Part shown: positions 1-4,801 of the stretch, in pieces | Position numbering within the stretch: position 1 is the stretch's first letter | Layout: each line of letters starts with the position of its first letter | NCBI GenBank assembly: GCA_004552385.1 | Contig: SFOL01000105.1 | Span: forward strand, 1 to 5,681 | Origin: Bacteroidales bacterium | GTDB taxonomy: Bacteria; Bacteroidota; Bacteroidia; Bacteroidales; Marinilabiliaceae | Direction of reading: 5' to 3' | DNA: 5,681 nt | Translations under genes and position numbers: made by a program | The notes under the pieces: generated by a model | Database searches by the model: none | What the model saw: the letters and a program-made list of their open reading frames with translations, nothing else | What the model was told of the DNA's origin: nothing

Positions 1-608
1 TACGCAAGGCCTATAAAAAATTCATCCGCACGCCCCTGTTCATCCTTTACCCGACGCTATGCTGCCTCATAGCTCTCGCGGACCCATTGATATGCAGCCT
101 TCTTGGCGACAAGTGGCAGCCAGCGGCGCCACTGCTCCAAGTCCTTTGCCTCGGGGCGTTTTTCGACCCCTTGACCCACATAAATTTAAATGTGTTATAC
201 GTGAAGGGGCGCACAGACCTGGTACTAAAACTCGAATTGATAAAGAAACCCATAGCATTCATTATCCTGTTTGCCTCGCTGCCTCTCGGATTGTTCTGGC
301 TGTGCTTCGGCCGCTCCGTCTACGGGCTTGTGGCATATTGCTTCAACTGCCACTATACCAAGAAGTTCATAGACTTCGGCTTTTGGCAACAAATCTGGTA
401 TAATGTGCCTGTCCTGCTGAAATCTGTCATAGCGGGCTTAGCCAGCTACGCAGCCTCTTCAATCCCGACAACGCCGATATCACAACTGCTCGCGGGAGCA
501 TCCGCGGGAGCCTTGACATTCATAGCGCTTGCCGTCACGACCCATGACGAGACATGGGAAGACATCAAACAGGTTGCGAAAGAAAGAATTAAGGGCAAAC
601 AGCTTTAA
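1..608 (+). CDS. Oligosaccharide flippase / polysaccharide biosynthesis membrane protein, C-terminal part
   Basis: This is the 3' part of a gene that enters from the left edge; the reading frame is open from base 3 to the TAA at 606-608 and gives 201 residues. No start is needed inside the window, because the frame continues upstream of the first possible internal starts. It resembles the end of Wzx-like flippases of the MOP superfamily, which move lipid-linked sugar units across the inner membrane for O-antigen, capsule or exopolysaccharide assembly. Hydrophobic stretches lie at visible residues about 11-34, 81-112, 134-153 and 160-180, separated by short polar loops; the tail is charged (last ~20 residues, rich in K and E). 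The segment GDKWQPAAPLLQ (35-46) followed by HINLNVLYVKGR (59-70) matches what I remember of Bacteroides lipopolysaccharide biosynthesis flippases. Its G+C content is visibly lower than that of the next genes, which is common for polysaccharide loci. The sugar substrate cannot be told. Confidence 0.85.
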   Translation, partial: RKAYKKFIRTPLFILYPTLCCLIALADPLICSLLGDKWQPAAPLLQVLCLGAFFDPLTHINLNVLYVKGRTDLVLKLELIKKPIAFIILFASLPLGLFWLCFGRSVYGLVAYCFNCHYTKKFIDFGFWQQIWYNVPVLLKSVIAGLASYAASSIPTTPISQLLAGASAGALTFIALAVTTHDETWEDIKQVAKERIKGKQL

Positions 609-662
609 AAAGCACCAAATCCTTAATCGCCAACGCCCGACAAGTTTCACAATTCGACAATT

Positions 663-705
663 AAAGCTAATTTTGCGTTGATAGGCGTAAAATTAGCTTT
701 TGTTT
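663..705 (+). terminator. Perfect 12-bp inverted repeat, probable terminator of the flippase gene
   Basis: AAAGCTAATTTT (663-674) is the exact reverse complement of AAAATTAGCTTT (689-700). The stem can be extended in RNA by a G-U, a C-G and a G-C pair (675-677 with 686-688), leaving a loop of about 8 nt. The 3' arm runs straight into TTTTGTTT (698-705), so the transcript would form a hairpin followed by a U-rich tail, as in an intrinsic terminator, 55 bases after the flippase stop codon. The stem is A/T-rich, so termination may be weak. The same palindrome overlaps a candidate promoter for etfB and could instead, or also, be an operator. Confidence 0.55.
672..702 (+). promoter_or_regulatory. 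Candidate Bacteroidota-type promoter for the etfB-etfA-acd operon
   Basis: TTTG at 672-675 fits the -33 box, and TAGCTTTT at 694-701 matches 7 of 8 positions of the -7 box TAnnTTTG. They are 18 bp apart, one short of the usual 19-21 bp. Transcription would begin around 707-712 and leave a short A/T-rich leader before the etfB ATG at 738, which is typical of this phylum and has no Shine-Dalgarno sequence. The leader holds two AATATT copies (708-713 and 722-727) 8 bp apart. Both boxes fall inside the palindrome arms, which weakens the call, because A/T-rich terminators can mimic such boxes. Confidence 0.4.
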
Positions 706-737
706 AAAATATTCATCTAACAATATTAAGACGAGAA

Positions 738-1613
738 ATGGGATATAAGATTATCGTCCTGGCCAAGCAGGTGCCCGACACCCGCAACGTCGGCCCCGAC
801 GCCATGACCCCCGAAGGGACCGTCAACCGCGCCGCGCTGCCGGCCGTTTTCAACCCAGAGGACCTCAACGCCCTTGAGCAGGCACTACGCATAAAAGACG
901 CGCACCCGGGCTCAACCATAACGATGATAACCATGGGCTTGCCCAAGGCTACCGACGTCTTGCGCGAAGGCCTCTTCCGCGGGGTGGACAACACGGTGTT
1001 GCTGACCGACCGCGCGCTGGGCGGGGCAGACACTCTGGCCACAAGCTACACCCTGGCGCAGGGCATCAAGAAGGTGGGCGACTATGACATAATCCTCTGC
1101 GGCAGGCAGGCCATAGACGGCGACACGGCGCAAGTAGGCCCCCAAGTGGCGGAGAAGCTCGGCCTGACCCAGATAACCTATACAGAGGAGATTATCAAGA
1201 TTGAGGGCAAGACCATCACCGCCAAGCGCCACATAGACGGCGGCGTGGAGACGGTGGAGGCACCCCTGCCACTCGTAGTCACCGTGAACGGCTCAGCGGC
1301 TCCTTGCCGCACGCGCAACGCCAAACTGACGATGAAGTTCAAGAAGGCGAAGCCCGCCCCCGAGATCGCCGCATTGACCGACGATGGCGAGAAAGCGTTC
1401 TACGCCGCCCGCCCATACCTGACGATAACCCAGTGGGGCGCAGCCGACATCGACGCCGACCCGGCACAGATAGGCAAGGCGGGCTCGCCCACCAACGTAA
1501 AGGCCGTAAAGAGCATCGTCTTCACCGCCAAGGAGAGCAAGAGCTTCACGGCAAGCGACGAGGACATAGACAACCTGATGGCCGAGCTGATTGGCAGCAA
1601 CACCATAGGATAG
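738..1613 (+). CDS. etfB: Electron transfer flavoprotein subunit beta
   Basis: EtfB pairs with EtfA to form the soluble cytoplasmic electron carrier that exchanges electrons with acyl-CoA dehydrogenases. The 291-residue product is slightly longer than the roughly 255 residues of the human protein. Visible landmarks are the N-terminal strand IIVLAKQVPDT (5-15), NPEDLNALEQAL (39-50), the nucleotide-binding segment GRQAIDGDTAQVGP (122-135), and the family signature region DGGVETVEAPLPLVVT (167-182) followed by a basic docking loop (189-205). The segment IGKAGSPTNV (245-254) is also typical of prokaryotic ETFs. The GDTAQVGP form, rather than the human DDDxNQTG form, suggests an NADH-linked, possibly bifurcating ETF with a second FAD in this subunit; this is inference. 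The ATG at 738 is chosen because it gives the expected short N terminus before the first beta strand. etfA follows after 106 bases on the same strand, and a long acyl-CoA dehydrogenase gene follows that, so co-transcription is likely. Confidence 0.96.
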   Translation: MGYKIIVLAKQVPDTRNVGPDAMTPEGTVNRAALPAVFNPEDLNALEQALRIKDAHPGSTITMITMGLPKATDVLREGLFRGVDNTVLLTDRALGGADTLATSYTLAQGIKKVGDYDIILCGRQAIDGDTAQVGPQVAEKLGLTQITYTEEIIKIEGKTITAKRHIDGGVETVEAPLPLVVTVNGSAAPCRTRNAKLTMKFKKAKPAPEIAALTDDGEKAFYAARPYLTITQWGAADIDADPAQIGKAGSPTNVKAVKSIVFTAKESKSFTASDEDIDNLMAELIGSNTIG

Positions 1614-1652
1614 GAGTCTCACCCCGGCTTAAAACACATAAGAACGTAAGGG

Positions 1653-1684
1653 CGCGGGCGTGGCGGCGAGCCCCCCACCCCGCG
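1653..1684 (+). other. GC-rich stem-loop in the etfB-etfA spacer
   Basis: In the 106-nt spacer, CGCGGG (1653-1658) pairs with CCCGCG (1679-1684). After a single-base bulge, GTGG (1660-1663) pairs with CCAC (1675-1678). After a second bulge, GG (1665-1666) pairs with CC (1673-1674), closing a 6-nt loop. That makes 12 pairs, 11 of them G-C. No T-tract follows, so a full intrinsic terminator is unlikely. It could act as a barrier to exonucleases, an RNA processing site or a translation-separating structure. The remaining 35 bases to the etfA ATG are unstructured and A/C-rich. Confidence 0.5.
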
Positions 1685-1719
1685 ACAGACACCCAACCCA
1701 CAGCAATATTGCCTTAGAA

Positions 1720-2757
1720 ATGAATAACGTATTCGTATATTGCGAGCTCGAAGGCGCCAAGGTGGCCGACGTCAGCCTTGAGCTCCTCACCAAGGGCCGC
1801 AAGCTCGCCAACGAGCTCGGAGTGTCCCTCGAGTGCCTCTGCATAGGCCACAACCTCGACGGAGTCGAGAAGCAGGTGTTGCCGTTCGGCGTGGACAAAG
1901 TCCACGTGTTCGACGCCGAAGGCCTCTTCCCATACACTTCGCTGCCCCACACATCGGCAGTGGTGAACCTCTTCAAGGAGGAGAAGCCCCAGATATGCCT
2001 CATGGGCGCGACCGTGATAGGCCGCGACCTTGGCCCGCGCGTATCGTCAGCCCTCCACTCCGGCCTGACGGCGGACTGCACCCAGCTGGAGATAGGCAGC
2101 TTCGACATGAAGGTGAAGGAGGACGGCCAGATGGTGGACAAGCACTACGAGAACCAGCTCTACCAGATCCGCCCCGCCTTTGGCGGCTCCATCATAGCCA
2201 CCATCGTCAACCCGGAGCACCGCCCCCAGATGGCCACCGTGCGCGACGGCGTGATGAAGAAAGAGATACTCGACCCGAACTACAAGGGTGAGGTGGTCCG
2301 CCACGACGTGGCGAAATACGTCCCTGCGACCGACTATATAGTCAAGGTGATAGACCGCCACGTGGAGGCGGCCAAGAACAACCTGAAGGGCGCGCCCATC
2401 ATCGTGGCCGGCGGCTACGGCGTAGGCAGCAAAGAGGGTTTTGACAAACTGTTCGAGCTGGCCAAGGAGCTTCATGCCGAGGTGGGCGCAAGCCGCGCGG
2501 CGGTTGACGCCGGATGGGTGGATCACGACCGCCAGATAGGCCAGACGGGCGTCACGGTGCGCCCGAAGCTCTACATAGCGTGCGGCATCTCGGGCCAGAT
2601 TCAGCACATCGCCGGCATGCAAGACAGCTCCATGATCATCTCTATCAACTCCGACCCCGAGGCCCCCATCAACAAGATTGCCGACTACGTGATAACCGGC
2701 ACGGTTGAGGAGGTAGTCCCGAAGATGATCAAGTATTACAAGAAGAACAGCAAGTAA
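1720..2757 (+). CDS. etfA: Electron transfer flavoprotein subunit alpha
   Basis: EtfA binds the FAD that shuttles electrons and forms a heterodimer with the upstream EtfB. The product has 345 residues. The frame extends upstream to a GTG at 1660, but those 20 extra residues are low-complexity Pro/Arg/His-rich and come from the structured spacer; the ATG at 1720 begins the expected strand MNNVFVYCEL. N-terminal landmarks are GRDLGPRVS (101-109), GLTADCT (115-121) and RPAFGG (151-156), which are typical of prokaryotic NADH-linked ETFs. The FAD domain holds GGYGVGSKEGF (231-241), GASRAAVDAG (256-265), GQTG (274-277) and the signature LYIACGISGQIQHIAGM (284-300). By remembered alignment with human ETFA, S258, R259, T276 and H296 match the FAD-contacting S248, R249, T266 and H286. 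Y233 replaces the usual Arg of GGRG. There is no N-terminal ferredoxin-like extension. It lies between etfB and the dehydrogenase gene, which begins 115 bases downstream. Confidence 0.96.
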   Translation: MNNVFVYCELEGAKVADVSLELLTKGRKLANELGVSLECLCIGHNLDGVEKQVLPFGVDKVHVFDAEGLFPYTSLPHTSAVVNLFKEEKPQICLMGATVIGRDLGPRVSSALHSGLTADCTQLEIGSFDMKVKEDGQMVDKHYENQLYQIRPAFGGSIIATIVNPEHRPQMATVRDGVMKKEILDPNYKGEVVRHDVAKYVPATDYIVKVIDRHVEAAKNNLKGAPIIVAGGYGVGSKEGFDKLFELAKELHAEVGASRAAVDAGWVDHDRQIGQTGVTVRPKLYIACGISGQIQHIAGMQDSSMIISINSDPEAPINKIADYVITGTVEEVVPKMIKYYKKNSK

Positions 2758-2820
2758 CGTGAGGATGCGCTCAGAGGCGACAGCCTGGCGGCGCACCGGC
2801 ACCAAGTAGTTTTAACAGAA

Positions 2821-2855
2821 GGCGCAATGGCGGCGTCATGAGAGCCGGCCGCGCC
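2821..2855 (+). other. GC-rich stem-loop just upstream of the acyl-CoA dehydrogenase start
   Basis: GGCGC (2821-2825) pairs with GCGCC (2851-2855). After an internal AAT bulge, GGC (2829-2831) pairs with GCC (2848-2850). GGC (2832-2834) then pairs with GCC (2844-2846) across a one-base bulge, closing a 9-nt loop. No T-tract follows, so this is not a standard terminator. It ends 2 bases before one possible ATG (2858) and 17 bases before the preferred ATG (2873), so it could affect ribosome access or mark a processing site. It is the second structured GC-rich spacer in this operon. Confidence 0.45.
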
Positions 2856-2872
2856 GAATGAAAAGTAAACTG

Positions 2873-4582
2873 ATGGCCAATTACTATACCGAGACGCCTG
2901 AGCTCAAATACCACCTCAGGCATCCCTTGATGAAGCGCATCGTCGAGCTGAAAGAGCGCGACTACGCAGACAAGGACAAGTTCGACTACGCCCCCCAGAA
3001 CCTGGAGGATGCGATGGACAACTATGACCGCGTTCTCGACATCGTAGGCGAGATTTGCGGCGAGATCATAGGTCCCAACGCTGAGGGCGTGGACCACGAC
3101 GGCCCCAAATGCGAGAATGGCCGCGTGACCTATGCACCCGGCACATCCGTCAACCTCGACGCCACACGCAAGGCCGGCCTCATGGGCATGGCCATGCCGC
3201 GCAGGTTCGGTGGCCTCAACTTCCCCATCGTCCCTTACATCATGGCTGCCGACATGGTGAGCAGCGCCGACGCCGGCTTCGAGAACCTCTGGGGCCTGCA
3301 GGACTGCGCCGAGACCCTCTACGAGTTTGGCAACGAGGACCAGAAGCAGCGCTTCCTGACCCGCGTATGCGCAGGCGAGACGATGTCAATGGACCTTACG
3401 GAGCCCGACGCCGGCTCGGACCTCCAGAGCGTAATGCTCAAGGCCACATACAGCGAGGCTGACGGCAGCTGGCTCCTCAACGGCGTCAAGCGATTCATCA
3501 CCAACGGCGACGCCGACATCCACTTGGTTCTGGCCCGCTCAGAGGAGGGCACGAAAGACGGCCGCGGCCTCTCAATGTTCATCTATGACAAGCGCCAAGG
3601 TGGCGTGGACGTGCGCCGCATAGAGAACAAGATGGGCATCAAGGGCTCCCCCACGTGCGAGCTCGTATATAAGAACGCCCACGCGGAGCTTTGCGGCGAC
3701 CGCAAGCTCGGACTCATCAAATACGTCATGGCCCTCATGAACGGCGCACGCCTCGGCATAGCCGCCCAGGGTGTCGGCATCAGCCAGGCCGCATATAACG
3801 AGGCTCTGGCCTACGCACGCGACCGCAAGCAGTTCGGCAAGGCGATAATAGAGTTCCCGGCGGTGGCCGACATGCTCTCCACCATCAAGGCCAAGCTCGA
3901 CGCAAGCCGCGCGCTGCTCTACGAGACGGCGCGCTTCGTGGACGTGTATAAGGCACTTGACGACATCAGCAAAGAGCGCAAGCTGACCCCCGAGGAACGT
4001 CAGGAGCAGAAGAAATACGCCAAGCTGGCCGACGCGTTCACCCCGCTCGCTAAGGGCATGGGCAGCGAGTTCGCCAACCAGAACACGTACGACTGCATCC
4101 AGATTCACGGCGGCTCAGGCTTCATGAAGGAGTATAAGTGCGAGCGCATCTACCGCGACGCGCGCATCACCAGCATCTACGAGGGCACAACTCAGCTACA
4201 GACGGTGGCCGCCATACGCTACGTGACGAGCGGCGCATATGCAGCCAAAATAGCCGAATATGACCAGCAGCCAGTGGCCCCGGAGCTTGACATCTTCAAG
4301 AACAAGCTGAAGGACATGGCCGACAAGACGCAGATGGCCGTCAACCAAGTCAACGAGAGCAAGAGCCAGGAGTTCCATGACCTCGTGGCCCGCCGCCTCT
4401 ACGAGATGACGGCCTACACGGTCATGGGCTACCTCATTCTCCACGACGCGACAGAGGAGCCCGAGATGTTCGGCGTATCAGCGCGCAACTTTATACGTTA
4501 CGCCGAGGCTGAGGTCGAGAAGCACATGACATTCATCAGGAAATTCCAAGAGGAGAGCCTCGCCGACTACCGCAAGGCATAA
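2873..4582 (+). CDS. Long-form acyl-CoA dehydrogenase with C-terminal extension
   Basis: This FAD flavoenzyme interconverts acyl-CoA and 2,3-enoyl-CoA and passes electrons to or from ETF, here presumably the EtfBA encoded just upstream. With 569 residues it is far longer than the classic ~380-residue enzymes. It has an N-terminal extension before the core (about 1-50), the alpha and beta FAD/substrate domains, a Lys/Glu-rich insertion at about 360-385 and a C-terminal helical region after about 455. Landmarks are MSMDLTEPDAGSDLQ (171-185), RIENKMGIKGSPTCE (249-263), ARDRKQFGKAI (315-325), QIHGGSGFMKEY (410-421) and RIYRDARITSIYEGTTQLQ (425-443). E437 in the YEGT motif is the expected catalytic base. 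The size class includes DmdC-like 3-methylmercaptopropionyl-CoA dehydrogenases, but the linked ETF fits the fatty-acid or branched-acid enzymes of Bacteroidales. Chain-length preference cannot be read. The start is uncertain: the ATG at 2858 would add MKSKL, but 2873 (MANYYTETPELK) matches remembered homologs and has an A-rich leader. A strong terminator follows the stop by 34 bases. Confidence 0.93.
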   Translation: MANYYTETPELKYHLRHPLMKRIVELKERDYADKDKFDYAPQNLEDAMDNYDRVLDIVGEICGEIIGPNAEGVDHDGPKCENGRVTYAPGTSVNLDATRKAGLMGMAMPRRFGGLNFPIVPYIMAADMVSSADAGFENLWGLQDCAETLYEFGNEDQKQRFLTRVCAGETMSMDLTEPDAGSDLQSVMLKATYSEADGSWLLNGVKRFITNGDADIHLVLARSEEGTKDGRGLSMFIYDKRQGGVDVRRIENKMGIKGSPTCELVYKNAHAELCGDRKLGLIKYVMALMNGARLGIAAQGVGISQAAYNEALAYARDRKQFGKAIIEFPAVADMLSTIKAKLDASRALLYETARFVDVYKALDDISKERKLTPEERQEQKKYAKLADAFTPLAKGMGSEFANQNTYDCIQIHGGSGFMKEYKCERIYRDARITSIYEGTTQLQTVAAIRYVTSGAYAAKIAEYDQQPVAPELDIFKNKLKDMADKTQMAVNQVNESKSQEFHDLVARRLYEMTAYTVMGYLILHDATEEPEMFGVSARNFIRYAEAEVEKHMTFIRKFQEESLADYRKA

Positions 4583-4616
4583 GCGCGGACACCTCAACCG
4601 GCAAGACCGACCAGAC

Positions 4617-4660
4617 GCGCCCCGCAGGCCTAACGACAGGCTTGCGGGGCGCCTTGCGTT
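4617..4660 (+). terminator. Intrinsic terminator of the etf-acd operon
   Basis: GCGCCCCGCAGGCCT (4617-4631) pairs with AGGCTTGCGGGGCGC (4638-4652). The stem is 15 pairs with a single G-U wobble and the loop is AACGAC. The following CTTGCGTT is only moderately T-rich, but the stem is very stable and sits 34 bases after the dehydrogenase stop codon, before an A/T-rich promoter region. This marks the end of the etfB-etfA-acyl-CoA dehydrogenase transcription unit. Confidence 0.85.
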
Positions 4661-4699
4661 AAGGAGAGTCGAGAAAACGTCACAGAGACGACAAATGCA

Positions 4700-4743
4700 A
4701 AAAACATCTATAAACTGATATTGAATGTTTTTGAGTAACTTCG
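4700..4743 (+). promoter_or_regulatory. Candidate promoter and flanking inverted repeat for the LacI-family gene
   Basis: TAACTTCG at 4736-4743 matches 7 of 8 positions of the Bacteroidota -7 box TAnnTTTG, preceded by an A/T-rich tract. The -33 element is unclear: CTG at 4715-4717 gives an 18-bp gap, and there is no clean TTTG. Just upstream, AAAAACAT (4700-4707) and ATGTTTTT (4725-4732) form a perfect 8-bp inverted repeat with a 17-bp gap, which would overlap the polymerase site and could be an operator. Transcription would start near 4750 and leave a ~50-nt A/C-rich leader containing seven consecutive A residues, without a Shine-Dalgarno sequence. The 220-bp gap between genes holds nothing else I can recognise apart from the terminator. 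Confidence 0.45.
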
Positions 4744-4801
4744 CTTACAAGTAGACCCCCAAAAAAAGAAAGCGCACCCCAAACTTTCAAGCAGACAACT
4801 T

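Noticed and set aside
87..608. An independent 173-residue gene starting at TTG 87
   Set aside because: The frame stays open to the left edge and the residues before base 87 are a good continuation of the same transmembrane protein, so this is only an internal codon of a partial gene.
1304..1717. A 137-residue + strand frame overlapping the end of etfB and the spacer
   Set aside because: The product is Arg/His/Gln-rich and overlaps conserved etfB coding out of frame; there is no leader or promoter of its own.
1660..1719. A longer etfA with a GTG start at 1660
   Set aside because: The added 20 residues come from the GC-rich hairpin and do not resemble an ETF N terminus; the ATG at 1720 begins exactly at the expected first strand.
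1833..2291. A 152-residue + strand frame inside etfA
   Set aside because: It is out of frame with etfA, the product is Pro/Arg/His-rich and low in complexity, and it matches nothing; it is a shadow of GC-rich coding.
2047..2805. A long open frame on the minus strand (252 residues) opposite etfA
   Set aside because: It lies wholly antisense to a clearly recognisable etfA and its spacer. The translation is Val/His/Leu-rich, which is typical of the complement of GC-rich codons, and it shows no family motif.
3572..4108. A 178-residue minus-strand frame opposite the acyl-CoA dehydrogenase
   Set aside because: It is antisense to the conserved catalytic domain, with no recognisable motifs, and stop-free because of the GC-rich codon bias of the real gene.
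4760..4790. Homopolymer-rich leader (run of C followed by seven A) as a possible phase-variable tract
   Set aside because: It is non-coding, short and not clearly placed between promoter boxes; there is no sign that length change would alter a reading frame.
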